Source: Bin87 sp965261195
GTDB taxonomy: Bacteria; Chloroflexota; Dehalococcoidia; Lucifugimonadales; UBA3495
Direction of reading: 5' to 3'
Assembly (NCBI GenBank): GCA_965261195.1
Contig: CBDHDC010000002.1
Span: 1-64,000, forward strand
DNA length: 64,000 nucleotides
This document shows, one piece after another, positions 44,272 through 53,689 of the stretch. Within the stretch, counting starts at the first letter, position 1; every line of letters starts with the position of its first letter. A model generated the notes under the pieces. The model saw only the letters and a program-made list of their open reading frames with translations. It ran no database searches and was not told where the DNA came from. The translations under genes were made by a program, and so were the position numbers.

Positions 44272-44739
44272 TCAAGTTTGGGTTGTAAAGGAGTAATTGT
44301 CGGGAAATTCGCGGGGATGGTAACAGTTTGCAGTCTGCTGGGCGAGAGCAGATGTCCTCTGGAGAGGGGGAAAGCCAAAGGGTTGGCGGTTTCCAGAGGG
44401 TTTCTCAGGATTTGTTTGGTAGAGCCGGGGCCTGTTTGGCAGACCTGTTTGCTCGTTTGCGGCGGGAGTGGCGACGGGTGGCGTGCCAGACGTACGCAGA
44501 ATGTCCAGCTGCTGGGCGATCTCTGTGTTGCAAGCGCGTGCATGGTCGAGGGTGTGGAGCGTTTCGGTGAGGTCGCTCAGCAAGATGTTGAACGCTTCCT
44601 GATTGAATACCGGTAGGTACGGCGGACTTGTGGGAGCTTCGAGGGTAGGTGCGTCGCAGAAAGAACCGGTGTCGACCGGTGTGGACTGGATCAGGTCGGA
44701 ACGTATCTGATTGTCTGTCTGTGTAATCAGGCGGGCCAT
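44272..44739 (-). CDS. Unknown protein
   Basis: 155 aa from the ATG at 44739. The frame stays open about 170 nt further upstream (reading ...GYVVLLTATLTPGSFVLPQN) without a good ATG, so a longer product with a non-ATG start is possible. The middle is helical (FNILLSDLTETLHTLDHARA), the C-terminus low-complexity. It lies 30 nt upstream of the 43525-44241 gene on the same strand. Confidence 0.4.
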   Translation of the reverse strand: MARLITQTDNQIRSDLIQSTPVDTGSFCDAPTLEAPTSPPYLPVFNQEAFNILLSDLTETLHTLDHARACNTEIAQQLDILRTSGTPPVATPAANEQTGLPNRPRLYQTNPEKPSGNRQPFGFPPLQRTSALAQQTANCYHPREFPDNYSFTTQT

Positions 44740-44882
44740 GTCCTTCTTGATGAGCGCCAGAAGGAGGTTCTGGGGCAGGACGAAGCTGCCAGGAGTGAGT
44801 GTGGCGGTGAGAAGAACGACGTAACCGGCATGAACAGGTCGCTTGCTTGGGTTTATGTCCGGGCTTTTGGGCGGACTGGGCG

Positions 44883-45122
44883 CTAGCTTGTTGGATTTTG
44901 GATGCGCCGGTGGCGCCGGATGTGCTCAAGGATCGATGTCTTCATGAGCGACGCCGGCTTGTGGAGGAGGGAAGTTGTGGTGTCAGGGGGGTCTTCTGCT
45001 TTTGTGAGGGCAAGGATAGCCAGGAAGTCTGCTTCGGAAGAGCGGGGCAGACTCCCCGACGCTTCCCGTAAATCATTATAGGACTTGTGTAATTTCGGGT
45101 AATTTTGCCTTTGAGGTTGCAT
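44883..45122 (-). CDS. Possible small protein
   Basis: 79 aa from the ATG at 45122 (reads QNYPKLHKSYNDLREASGSL and ADFLAILALTKAEDPPD). No family. Included because it continues the minus-strand gene run and has protein-like composition; start and reality uncertain. Confidence 0.3.
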   Translation of the reverse strand: MQPQRQNYPKLHKSYNDLREASGSLPRSSEADFLAILALTKAEDPPDTTTSLLHKPASLMKTSILEHIRRHRRIQNPTS

Positions 45123-45163
45123 GGCGTATGATATCGGCGTTCCTGCTGCACCCCTCAGTTGCT

Positions 45164-45349
45164 TTACGCAGTGAGATTTATCTTTCCCGGTAGGAGTTGG
45201 CAGCAAGCTCCGCCGCTTGGAAGGGCCGCTTTTCGGGCTCTTCCCGGCAGTTCCATTTGCTTGGAGGAAGTTTCCGGGACTTCTTCCTCGGCGTTGTGCG
45301 AAGACATAAGTGCTTCACGCACGCCGTATTCCGTTTCGGCTTCCGTCAC
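45164..45349 (-). CDS. Possible small protein
   Basis: 61 aa, begins MTEAETEYGVREALMSSHNA, acidic N-terminus. No family or ribosome site I can vouch for. Confidence 0.25.
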   Translation of the reverse strand: MTEAETEYGVREALMSSHNAEEEVPETSSKQMELPGRARKAALPSGGACCQLLPGKINLTA

Positions 45350-46675
45350 TACGAGGACGGGGCCACATTCGGTTTCCTCAAGGGCCTACGACTATGTGTT
45401 TCGATGCACGTACGGTGCAGTTGAAAACGCAAAATGTGCGGTTCACAGCCGCTTTCCTCATGCCTGAACCTTCTGCGTCCAGCGGAAGATCCGGCCTTTT
45501 TCCCCGCTTCTGCGTCCAGTGGAAGCGCGGATGTTGTGTGCCCTCGCGTTCAGCGAGGCCATGGTTTGACCGTCAACCCCGGTCGTTCAGAACCGGGAGG
45601 CAGCACAAACCGTCGTCCAGACGGGAATTTGTGCGGCTCCGCACGCCGCAAAGTTGTATCGCGGCTGCGGCATGGATTTGATATACGCCTGTGGCGTCAC
45701 TAGCGAGGGATTTTACGGCTAGTGACGACGGAACGGCGTAAATGGTTTAAGTCTTTAAGAACGAAAGGTTTAGATTGGGTTGAACTGGCGTCCACAAAAA
45801 AGATTTCAGGTGAGACACCAAATTGTCCACAATTTTGCCTTTGGTAAGGGTCCGTCCCTGCCGAAGCTGTGCTGGAGACTCGCAGTAGTCCCGTAAGGGT
45901 GCGAGTTTCAGCGGCTCTGTTATTCCCCCCGAGTACGGGTGGGCCAGACACGACATGCTCTGTCTGGTGAGGGCCTGAGCACTGAGCGGTCAATTCCCCC
46001 CACAAATCAGGGCAGATTAAGCCTGGACAAGGTTTTTTCCACAGGAAAAGACTGGTACCGGAGGTGCGTTCAACCTTCGGAGGAGGTTGGTAACGGCTCT
46101 GGCGCTGCCATGGGGAAGCGTCCGTAGGTAGGTCACATAAAGGTGGCCTGAGAGGGGATATAAGTGGATTAAGGGTGGTATGGGTTGGAACGGGTTGAAT
46201 CAAGGTTGAAAATGGGTAGATCAACCATCGGTTGAATTGGCTAAGACTTAGCTGAGAGTGGCTGGACATGCTGCGAGTGCAAGTTGTAGGAGTCAGTTTC
46301 AAGCAATGGTTTCCTGGCGTTAATGCCGGGATCAGGCCGGATACGGTCGGTTTCCGGTTGAATTGACTGTTGGCCTTGGGAAGGTAGAACGCGGACCGTC
46401 GGCAAGCCTGTTTTGAACTGCCGCGGACCTGGGGCATTGGGTGGGTGGAAGGGGTCGTCGACGGCATGGGTCGACGGCTCGAATGGATGGGTCGGGAGCA
46501 GGGGCAGTTGGGAGGTGTCAGGAATGGAGGCCGGGCTGGGTTGGAGGCTGGACGGATTGGCGGCCGATGATCTGGGAATGGTGGTCTTGGTTCAGCTCAG
46601 TCCGAGGAAGCGTCTGAAGGTGGTTTGTGAGCTGAAGGCTGCCTTGGATTTGGAAGAGAATCTGGACGGAGGGTC
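45350..46675. other. 1.3-kb stretch without a supported gene
   Basis: Open frames here look like chance products of biased composition. It contains a short direct repeat CTTCTGCGTCCAG(C/T)GGAAG (about 45467 and 45514) and a run of GGTTG(A/G)A motifs at 46160-46370. Possible transfer or replication origin of the mobile element, but no recognised oriT. Confidence 0.3.
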
Positions 46676-46994
46676 TTGATGGAGAAGTTGGACGTGGACA
46701 CGCTGCGGGGGTCGCCTCTCAAAAGCATTTCTCAACCCGGTGATTGCCGAGGTTCGGGTCTGGATGGGGATGGAGGCGTTATGGCATCTTCGGAAGCTGG
46801 GAGCGCGCAAGTTTGTGGACGTAGTTTCGGTGGAGACGTCGCTGTCGCTTCAGCGGGCCGAACTGTTGGTGAGGTGCTGGGAAGTAGCGAGAGGCAAGAA
46901 CCGGGATCTTGTGCGGTTGTGCCTGGACCGGCCGTGGGAGTTGGTCGAGGGTTTTGAGGAGACAGATTGCCCAGGGTTTTTTCTGGTTGGGTAG
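46676..46994 (+). pseudogene. Small unknown gene with +1 frameshift
   Basis: Starts MMEKLDVDTLRGSPLK and resumes in the next frame as AFLNPVIAEVRVWMGMEALW ... LSLQRAELLVRCWEVARGK, about 100 aa in all. The shift lies near CTCAAAAGCATTT (46717). Could be decay or programmed. Family unknown. Confidence 0.45.
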
Positions 46995-47052
46995 TGTGAT
47001 GGGAAGGGTGTACCCGGAAAAACGCTTCTGAGGCGATTCTGGGGACAAATTC
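46989..47052 (+). repeat. 64-bp repeat, copy A
   Basis: GGGTAGTGTGATGGG ... AAACGCTTCTGAGGCGATTC; aligns to 47534-47598 (copy B). Together they flank the small gene at 47249. Confidence 0.65.
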
Positions 47053-47248
47053 AGTATCTGTTGGTGGGGTCGGTTGTCGGACGGCTGAGGTCAAGGGCGG
47101 GGGCGTGGCTTTCGGGCGTGGGCGGCGCAGCGGGAAACGCCCCCGCCCTTGTCTGTGGGTGGGTCGTGGTGCTGGGATTCTTTCGAGCCGGATGAGGTCG
47201 GGATGAGCCAGGCGAAGCAGAGGGAGCGCAAGGAACGCAGGTAAAAGT

Positions 47249-47476
47249 ATGGGGTCCATGGGGGGACTTCGCCGGCAGTCCCGGGAGAGGGCACTGGCAG
47301 GGGCATTGGCGGCTTGCCGTCACACATCGAGATTCCGCGTCATACGATTCAGGTTCCTGGATCAGGACCGGGATCCGGCCGAAGGGTTTCTTGAGTTTGT
47401 GGACAAGCTGCAGAACGCGACCCCTGAAGAGGCCGAAGGCTGGGTTCGTGGTGAGGAGGAAAGTACGGACAGTTGA
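47249..47476 (+). CDS. Possible small protein
   Basis: 75 aa; central part is protein-like (HTSRFRVIRFRFLDQDRDPA, FLEFVDKLQNATPEEAEGW). No family. It lies between two copies of a 64-bp repeat, so it may be a small mobile cassette. Confidence 0.4.
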   Translation: MGSMGGLRRQSRERALAGALAACRHTSRFRVIRFRFLDQDRDPAEGFLEFVDKLQNATPEEAEGWVRGEEESTDS

Positions 47477-47533
47477 GCGGAGAGAGAGAAGGTTGAAAAA
47501 CCGTCTGAGTGTCCGTTCAGGGTTTTTGCGGGT

Positions 47534-47598
47534 GGGGTAGTGTCATGGGCAGGGTGCTGTCTTGAAAACGCTTCTCAGGCAATTCTGGGAGCAAATTC
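47534..47598 (+). repeat. 64-bp repeat, copy B
   Basis: GGGTAGTGTCATGGG ... AAACGCTTCTCAGGCAATTC; direct repeat of 46989-47052. Confidence 0.65.
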
Positions 47599-47615
47599 GG
47601 GAACGGTAAAGCTCC

Positions 47616-49073
47616 TCACCAGGGGCGGAGCGGATCAAGGACTTCCGCGGGCCAGGTGATCTGGTAGGAAAACGGTTCGTCCTCGAAGGTCAGGTTTTTC
47701 CGGTCAGCCTCTTGGGTGGTGATGTGATTCCAGAGATCAAAGGTTTCAATGTCGAGATAGAGCGATTCCGTAACGATGAGCAGAGCGCCTTCTTCGTCGT
47801 AGGAAGCATCGAAGTCAGGACCGCGTTCGAGGATGTTGAGTGCCTGCACGTCGTTCTTGTCGCGGGCCTGGGTGGTGAGGGTCACTTTGTCCAGGTGGGG
47901 TTGCGGCCGTTCATGGACAGCATCGAGGACGTAGACGTTCAGGTAATGGAGCCAGGTGTCGAAGGCTTGGTTTTGCAGGAAGTCGTTGTACTCGATCAGG
48001 GCGTCGGTCATGTCGTCGATGATCTTTTCAGGCTTGAGTACTCGTTCGGGGTCGGCGCTTGGTTCTCGGTTCAGGTAGTCGCCGATGGGAAAGATCGTTT
48101 CCGACTCGGGCAGGGTGTCGATCGTTCGGGCCAGCTGGTGGCAAGGGTTCCGGATGTCTCTGGCGATGTGCCGCAGGCCCTGCCGGTTTTGCGGCAGGTC
48201 GAGGGCGGCCTGGCGCGCGAGGTAGTTCTGGCAGGAAGAATCCATCAGCGTGTATTCGTCTGGGTCCTGGATATCGTTCAGGGTTGTCATGAGGGGCAGG
48301 AAGTCGTGGGGCCAGATGAAGGTATGGGCGCGGCGAATGTCTTGCTGGTGGTGACGTCGGAAACGTTTGGCCATGCCGGGAACGTCGGCCAGCTGTTGGG
48401 TCGATATTTTCTCCCAGGCTTCGGGGTCGGTGATCTCTCCGGTGTCCGGGTCTTGCATGGCTTTGGAAAAGATGAACGCCGGCGGCTCTTCCCGGAAGAC
48501 GACTCGCAAGACAACGTCGCCGTCTTCGATGCGGAGCGTGAAGTCAGGACCGTTTTCGAGAATCTGTTTCGGAGACTGGTGGGCGCCAACCAGGAAGTCG
48601 ATTTGAATTTGTCCGAAAGGGTCGAGGCCGTGTTTGGCGTCGAGCGGGCTTTTGGGAATGTCTGAGAGGACCAGGGCTTCGGCGCGGTTGGCGGGGAGTT
48701 TGACCGCGGTGGGGTCAAGAACATGGGCGCGGACCAGGTAGTGAACGGCCAGGACCCAGAACACGTTTGCTTCCAAGGTGAGAAGACGGAAATAGGTGCT
48801 TGCCGCCATGGCCTGCTGGCAGGTCAGGTGTTGGCCTCTGGTTTCGGTCAGCAGGCTTTGGAGGGGAAAGAGCGGCTGGATGTGGTTGGGGATATCCAGG
48901 AGGCTGTGGACGATGGCCCGGAGGGGCTCGTCCACAGCCTCTTGCATTTGTACGAGGTCGTTGTGGTCTTTTGCGTATGGGTTGTCCAGAGTTTCCAGAA
49001 ATCCGCCAAGGACGTCTTCGTCGAGGGTGGTGGTCCAGGGCTCGTTCGGCATGGCTGTCGGGTCTCCGCTCAT
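47616..49073 (-). CDS. Large unknown protein, paralogue A
   Basis: 485 aa, family not recognised. It resembles the 49070-50506 product along its whole length. An internal duplication is visible: each half contains (E/N)xGPDF, then a beta pair, an I(S/T)TQ(Q/E) segment and a Trp-Pro before the end (LENGPDFTLRIEDGDVVL ... TFIWPHDFLPL; LERGPDFDASYDEEGALL ... QITWPAEVLDPL). Soluble, no signal peptide. Its ATG overlaps the stop of paralogue B, so they are co-translated; likely structural partners. Confidence 0.7.
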   Translation of the reverse strand: MSGDPTAMPNEPWTTTLDEDVLGGFLETLDNPYAKDHNDLVQMQEAVDEPLRAIVHSLLDIPNHIQPLFPLQSLLTETRGQHLTCQQAMAASTYFRLLTLEANVFWVLAVHYLVRAHVLDPTAVKLPANRAEALVLSDIPKSPLDAKHGLDPFGQIQIDFLVGAHQSPKQILENGPDFTLRIEDGDVVLRVVFREEPPAFIFSKAMQDPDTGEITDPEAWEKISTQQLADVPGMAKRFRRHHQQDIRRAHTFIWPHDFLPLMTTLNDIQDPDEYTLMDSSCQNYLARQAALDLPQNRQGLRHIARDIRNPCHQLARTIDTLPESETIFPIGDYLNREPSADPERVLKPEKIIDDMTDALIEYNDFLQNQAFDTWLHYLNVYVLDAVHERPQPHLDKVTLTTQARDKNDVQALNILERGPDFDASYDEEGALLIVTESLYLDIETFDLWNHITTQEADRKNLTFEDEPFSYQITWPAEVLDPLRPW

Positions 49074-50506
49074 GAGGGTTGGAGTGGATCAAGGACTTCC
49101 GCGGGCCAGGTGAAGTGGTAGGCAAACGGCTCGCTTTCAAAGGTGAGGTTTTTTTGGTTCGCTTCCCGGACGGTGATGTGGTTCCAGATGGCCGTGGTGC
49201 CCGTGTCGTTGAAAAGCGGCTCTGTCGTGATGAGAAGGGTGCCGTCGGCGGCGTAAGAGGTATGGAAGTCGGGACCGCGTTCAAAAAAGTCGAAGGCCTG
49301 CACGTCGCCTTTGTCGCGGGCTTGGGTGGTGAGGGTCCGTTTGTCCAGGTGAGGTTGCGGCCGTTCATGGACGGCATCCAGGACGTAGACGTTCAGGTAG
49401 TGGAGCCAGGTGTTGAAGGCTTTGTCTTGCAGATAGTCGTAGTACGTGATGAAGGCGGTGGTCACGTCAGGGGTGGTGTCTTTGGTGTCAGGTTTTCGCT
49501 GCAGGTAATCCTCGATTGGAAAAACGGCTTGGGACTCGGGCAGGGTGTCGATCAGGCGGGCGAGTAGATGGCAAGGGTTCCGGGTGTCCTGGGCGATTCG
49601 CCGCAGGCCTTCCCGGTTTTGCGGCAGGTCGAGGTCGGCCTGGCGTGAGAGGTAGTTCTGGAAAAAAGGATCCATGGTCTTTTGGTGGTGCGTATTCTGC
49701 GGGTTGTCCAGGGTTTTCATCACGGGCAGGAAGTCCTTGGGCCAGGTGAAAACATGTACGCGGTGGATGTTTTGAAGGTGGTGACGCCGGAAACGTTTGG
49801 CGAGGCCGGGAACGTCGGCCAGCTGTTGGGTCGATATTTTCTCCCAGGTTTTCGGGTCGGTAATAGCGTCTGTTTCTGGATCCTGGATGGTTTCGGAAAA
49901 GATGAATGCCGGCGGTTCCGCTTCGAGGACGACCCGCAGGATGATGTCTTCGTTTTCGACGCCAAGCGTGAAGTCGGGGCCGTTTTTGAGGACTTGCCTT
50001 GGGGACCGGTGTCCACCCAGCAGGAAGCGGACTTCAATCCAGCTGTCAGGGTCTGGGTCGTGCTTGGTGCCGAGCTGGTCCCCGGAAAGGTCCCACAGGG
50101 TCAGCGCTTCTTTGCGGTTGGCGGGGAGTTTGACGGTGCCGGTGTCGTCGAGGACGTAAGCGCGGATCAGGTAGTGAACGGCGATGACCCAGAAGCTGAT
50201 TTTTTCCAGTATCAGGAGGCTGTGGTAGATGTTGGCTGCCTGTGCCTGCTCGCAGGTGAGGTGCCGGACTCTGGGTTCGGTCAGCAACTTGCGAAGGGGA
50301 AAGAGCGGTTGTGTGTCGTCGGGTATGTCCAGGAGTGTATGAACGATATTCTGGAGCAGTCCGCTGATGGCCTCCTGCATTCGGGCGAGGGTTTCGCGGT
50401 CCTTCGGGTATGGGGTTTCCAGGGGCTCAAGAAAGTCGTTCAGGGTTTCTTCGTCGAAGACGGTGGTAAAGAGCTCGTTGTCTGGTATTGCTTTGGATGT
50501 TGGCAT
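49070..50506 (-). CDS. Large unknown protein, paralogue B
   Basis: 478 aa, tandem paralogue of the 47616-49073 product with the same two-fold internal repeat (LKNGPDFTLGVENEDIIL ... VFTWPKDFLPV; FERGPDFHTSYAADGTLL ... HFTWPAEVLDPL). N-terminus LFTTVFDEETLNDFLEPLET. The stretch ISTQQLADVP is identical in both. Upstream gene of the pair. Function unknown; conserved duplication argues for selection. Confidence 0.7.
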   Translation of the reverse strand: MPTSKAIPDNELFTTVFDEETLNDFLEPLETPYPKDRETLARMQEAISGLLQNIVHTLLDIPDDTQPLFPLRKLLTEPRVRHLTCEQAQAANIYHSLLILEKISFWVIAVHYLIRAYVLDDTGTVKLPANRKEALTLWDLSGDQLGTKHDPDPDSWIEVRFLLGGHRSPRQVLKNGPDFTLGVENEDIILRVVLEAEPPAFIFSETIQDPETDAITDPKTWEKISTQQLADVPGLAKRFRRHHLQNIHRVHVFTWPKDFLPVMKTLDNPQNTHHQKTMDPFFQNYLSRQADLDLPQNREGLRRIAQDTRNPCHLLARLIDTLPESQAVFPIEDYLQRKPDTKDTTPDVTTAFITYYDYLQDKAFNTWLHYLNVYVLDAVHERPQPHLDKRTLTTQARDKGDVQAFDFFERGPDFHTSYAADGTLLITTEPLFNDTGTTAIWNHITVREANQKNLTFESEPFAYHFTWPAEVLDPLQPS

Positions 50507-50525
50507 GGCTGTCGGGTCTCCGCTT

Positions 50526-50717
50526 TCAGGTCATGTCAAGGAAGTCTTCGACCTCGCCCCATTCGATCGGGGGCATGGTGCCGGTGGTCAGAAGTTTCAG
50601 ATTACGGCTGGTGCTGGGGGCGTCGCGGGTCATGACCGTCGAATAGGTCTTGTTGGTTACGGGGTGGTCCATGTCGGGAGTGAGCAGATGGCAAGGAAGT
50701 CTTTGACGTTCTTCCAT
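50526..50717 (-). pseudogene. Duplicated 3' end of the 50657-51664 gene
   Basis: 63 aa repeating that gene's C-terminus (TPDMDHPVTNKTYSTVMTRD, PSTSRNLKLLTTGTMPPIEW). It has no domain of its own. Confidence 0.7.
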
Positions 50718-50850
50718 TCGGCCGGGGGCATGGCGCCAACGGCCAGAAGTTTCAGGTTGCGGCTCGTGCTGGGGGTATCACGGGTCACGACCGTCAGATA
50801 GATCTCGTTGGTTACAGGGTGGACCATGTCCGGAGCGAGCAGGCCGCAAA
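50537..50850 (-). repeat. 155-bp tandem direct repeat
   Basis: Two diverged copies, about 50537-50691 and 50692-50850, both encoding the C-terminal segment of the 50657-51664 protein. The main gene now stops inside the downstream copy, out of frame with it. Confidence 0.75.
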
Positions 50851-51664
50851 AGAGCGCTGTGGCTTCCTTGTAGGTGAGACCGAGGACCATGCCGGCGATA
50901 TGTCTTGCTTGGTCGGGGTCGGTGTTGCTCAGGTGGTTTGTTACATGGTCCCCGAAACGGCTAAGGGTCCAGATGGCAAGGTTGCCGCCCCAGGAGCCAT
51001 CGTTCATGACAAACGGCAAGCCTTGAGACGGGTCGAGAATGAGGGTCGAAAGGTGGCTGCGGAGGTCGCGGGGCGTCCAGAGCTCGTCGACGGCCTGGAA
51101 GTGGTTGTGGCTTGTGCTGGGGAGGTCTTTCACCATGTCTGCCAGTTCGAGCAGACGCTGGTTTCGAATGTTCAGGCTGACGTGGTTCCAGGCTTCAACC
51201 GGGCTTTGGCCGTCGGCGCAGGCTCTGAGAACGGACGCGGTGTGCTGCGGCGTTATGGCGTCGAAGCGTCCGAGAAGGCAGGCCGGGTTGAGAATCGGCG
51301 ACAGGCTGGTGAGCAGGACGGTTCCGGCAGGTGGTTCAGGGAGGCCCAGAGCTTCAGCGGCGATCTTTGCGATGGCTTCCTGCGAAAGCGGCAGGGGGAT
51401 GTCTTGTTCGCGGGCGGCAGTCAAGGCGGCCCAGGCTTCGAGATTGCCGCAGGTGTCGCCTTCCCAGGGAATCCAGGAAGGTTCGAAGTCGTTGTCGCGG
51501 ACGTCGCCGGTCATGAAGAAGTGGTCGAGGTGGTCAAGGACTGGCTCAACGTCGGTGTGGTCGTGCTGGTTAAAAGCATTGTAGTAGCTGGCTTCGTGGT
51601 TGAGCTGGTAAGGCGGCAGGCCGTCCAGGATATTGGCCAGGCGGTTCAGGAAGGGGTTGTTCAT
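50657..51664 (-). CDS. Unknown protein of the mobile element
   Basis: 335 aa, no family recognised. Repeated theme within it: W(T/I)xRxLRSHLS and NHVSLNIRNQRLLELADMVK, plus (GG)NL(A/E)(I/A)W motifs (WEGDTCGNLEAWAALTAARE, WGGNLAIWTLSRFGDHV) suggesting an internal duplication. The last 11 residues (SLPTWTTP) come from the tandem repeat read in another frame. AGGAG(C) precedes the ATG. Upstream lies the integrase on the same strand. Confidence 0.55.
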   Translation of the reverse strand: MNNPFLNRLANILDGLPPYQLNHEASYYNAFNQHDHTDVEPVLDHLDHFFMTGDVRDNDFEPSWIPWEGDTCGNLEAWAALTAAREQDIPLPLSQEAIAKIAAEALGLPEPPAGTVLLTSLSPILNPACLLGRFDAITPQHTASVLRACADGQSPVEAWNHVSLNIRNQRLLELADMVKDLPSTSHNHFQAVDELWTPRDLRSHLSTLILDPSQGLPFVMNDGSWGGNLAIWTLSRFGDHVTNHLSNTDPDQARHIAGMVLGLTYKEATALFCGLLAPDMVHPVTNEIYLTVVTRDTPSTSRNLKLLAVGAMPPAEWKNVKDFLAICSLPTWTTP

Positions 51665-51696
51665 CTGAATAGCTCCTTTGGGGTTTGGGTTCAGGT

Positions 51697-52620
51697 TTAT
51701 TTTCCGAGATAGACGTAAGTAATCCGTAGGCGTCCATGCCCCATTTCCTCGCTGATCTTCAGGCGCGCCTGGACGTCGATCTTGTGGTTTTCTTTGGAAA
51801 GGTCGTCTTGGGGTAGTCCGCCTCTTGCGGGACAGTGCCAGCCTTCTCCTTTGGGATCGAGTTGTCGGGTGAGGGTTCTGTAACGTCGCTGGGCATAAGC
51901 GTGGCGCAGGCCGTGCATATTTGAGAGCCCGGCGCGGCGGCTCTGTGTCTTGAGAACGTTGCGTTGCTGGTGAAAATCCTTGTCTTCCGGTATCAAAGCT
52001 CTGCCTGGTGGAACCAGGGCTTTTGCTTCGTCCAGGGCCTGTCGTTGGCCGGGGGTGGTCAGGAGTACGTCGCGGGGCTTGCCACCCTTCGCCCAGCTAT
52101 CTTGCAGGTGGATGCGGTCGCCGCGGTCGGCTTCGTGCGGTCGGATCATGATGGCCTCTTTCTGCCGCAGGCCGAACTCGCGTTGCAAGATGAGGCTCGC
52201 ATGCGTCAGGGGGTCGCGGACCTTGCCCAGGGATCCCTGGTCGAGACTGCGGGCCTTGTCGGTGTAGTTGGGTTTTTCCCTGGGTGGAAGCATGCCGTAC
52301 TCGTCGTTGGTGCGCTTGACGATGTTGGGCTTGCCGATTTCGGCGGCGAACCAGCGCAGGGTGGACAAGCGGTTGTCAATGGTGCGGCGTGAGATGCCGT
52401 TGTCAGCCCACATTTGCAGGGCATGCTCGATGTGTTTGGGCCGGGTGTTCTCCGGCTTGGGGTTGTAGCCGCCGTCGTAAAGGGTCTGCACGAAGATGCG
52501 CAGGTAGCTCTCGCGTGCTTGGCGGGTTGCGTAGGAGCCGCTCGGGGCTTTTTCCTGGTGGACGTAGTCCAGCCACTTGCGCAGTTTGTTGTTGCTCAGG
52601 GGTTTGGGGTTGTTTTGCAT
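51697..52620 (-). CDS. Tyrosine recombinase (integrase)
   Basis: 307 aa. SAM-like N-terminal domain (KLRKWLDYVHQEK, RLSTLRWFAAEIGKPNIVKR) and a catalytic domain with Arg in REFGLRQKEAIMIRP, His-x-x-Arg in MHGLRHAYAQRR, and Tyr in GHGRLRITYVYLGK at the extreme C-terminus: complete. Resembles Integrase_1-type enzymes of integrative elements. Likely mobilises the 43-57 kb region. A truncated relative lies at 40976. Confidence 0.85.
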   Translation of the reverse strand: MQNNPKPLSNNKLRKWLDYVHQEKAPSGSYATRQARESYLRIFVQTLYDGGYNPKPENTRPKHIEHALQMWADNGISRRTIDNRLSTLRWFAAEIGKPNIVKRTNDEYGMLPPREKPNYTDKARSLDQGSLGKVRDPLTHASLILQREFGLRQKEAIMIRPHEADRGDRIHLQDSWAKGGKPRDVLLTTPGQRQALDEAKALVPPGRALIPEDKDFHQQRNVLKTQSRRAGLSNMHGLRHAYAQRRYRTLTRQLDPKGEGWHCPARGGLPQDDLSKENHKIDVQARLKISEEMGHGRLRITYVYLGK

Positions 52621-52622
52621 GG

Positions 52623-52946
52623 TCAGGGAACCAGCTGTCGGTCGTAGATGCGGCCGATCCAGCGAATGGCGGAGAGCCGGTCGTTAATGGTTTTTTGTTT
52701 GACTTTGAGCTGCCAGAGGGTTTTCAAGAAAGCGGTATGGTCGGGGGTGAACTCGTCCGGTCGAATGACCATGCCGGCTTTGGCCAGGGTTCGGGCGATA
52801 AGAAGAACGTGTCGGCGGCGGATTTTCCGCGTTGAGGGCTTGTTGGACCGGTGACGGTCAAGAAGGTCTTCCCAGCTCTTGTCAATATGTAAGCCATGTC
52901 GTTTTTGAATCCGGGCGATTTTCTTGCGGGCGCTGCGGGTTGGCAT
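52623..52946 (-). CDS. Integrase N-terminal-like companion protein
   Basis: 107 aa ending 2 nt before the integrase start. It resembles only an integrase core-binding domain (KKIARIQKRHGLHIDKSWED, LKVKQKTINDRLSAIRWIGR) with no catalytic part. It could be a DNA-binding accessory or directionality factor. Traces of the same gene precede the truncated integrase at 41414, so the pairing is old. Confidence 0.6.
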   Translation of the reverse strand: MPTRSARKKIARIQKRHGLHIDKSWEDLLDRHRSNKPSTRKIRRRHVLLIARTLAKAGMVIRPDEFTPDHTAFLKTLWQLKVKQKTINDRLSAIRWIGRIYDRQLVP

Positions 52947-53271
52947 GGTCAGGGTGTCCTGATTGGGTTGGGGTAAGGGAATTTGTTGAAAGGGGGATTT
53001 TGAGCCGTTTTTGCAGGGGGTGCAAGGAATTCCTGGACTTGATGAGATACTTTCGGGATGGTTTATGCCTTGTGGCGAAGAGGGCGGTCTTGCTGCAGGG
53101 TTGATGGTGAGCAGGGATCAAGATGCTCAAGGTTGAATAAGGGTTGGAACAAGGCGGACAAGGATTGGACAAGGACAGATTGCCTTTTCGGGAACGATTA
53201 CGGTATAACGAAACAGGTATGCGGCAAGGGGTCCAGTTCGTTCAGGAAAAGACTTGTTGGGGAGGATTCAG
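52947..53271. other. Divergent promoter region
   Basis: 325 bp between the minus-strand integrase operon and the plus-strand TraK-like operon. No ORF. TTGACG/TATAACG-like elements occur near 53205, but I cannot assign promoters firmly. A plausible place for oriT or att sequences. Confidence 0.35.
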
Positions 53272-53661
53272 GTGGTAGCGAAAAACTCGGAAACGGCGCC
53301 GAAAGGCAAGGTCAACATCCTGGATCGGTTGCAGGCGCGAGGAAGGATTCCCGGAACTCGAGGTGGCACGAAGCTTTCGAAGTTCATGGCCAGGGAAGAA
53401 GAAATCCGTGAGGCGCTGGCAGCCGGGTATTCGATAAAGGACGTGTATGACTGTTTGCAGGACGAAGGCGTCATTGACCTGTCGTATTCGCTTTTCAGCG
53501 AGTATGTGCGGACGAAGTTGCAGATGCGTCAGCGGCAGGGATTTGAGCGCGTCAAGGTGATTGCGGAAGGAGAAACGGTAGTCCAGGAACCTCAGCTGAC
53601 CGAAGAGGAGAAAAAGCGGAACATGATGGTTCACGGCAATCCGGAAGGCCGGCCGGCGTAA
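53272..53661 (+). CDS. TraK-like DNA-binding protein
   Basis: 129 aa from GTG 53272 (GGGGAGGA upstream). Core REEEIREALAAGYSIKDVYD ... IDLSYSLFSEYVRTK resembles the helical DNA-binding domain of IncP-type TraK, which binds oriT in the relaxosome. Basic N-terminus, charged C-terminus (LTEEEKKRNMMVHGNPEGRP). First gene of a five-gene same-strand run; no relaxase is visible nearby, so its role may be regulatory. Confidence 0.65.
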   Translation: MVAKNSETAPKGKVNILDRLQARGRIPGTRGGTKLSKFMAREEEIREALAAGYSIKDVYDCLQDEGVIDLSYSLFSEYVRTKLQMRQRQGFERVKVIAEGETVVQEPQLTEEEKKRNMMVHGNPEGRPA

Positions 53662-53689
53662 TGAGGCGGTGAAGCAAGGAGCTGAAACC

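Noticed and set aside
45700..46467. 255-aa minus-strand open frame
   Set aside because: Pro/Ser/Thr-rich chance composition, no protein-like pattern, no ribosome site.
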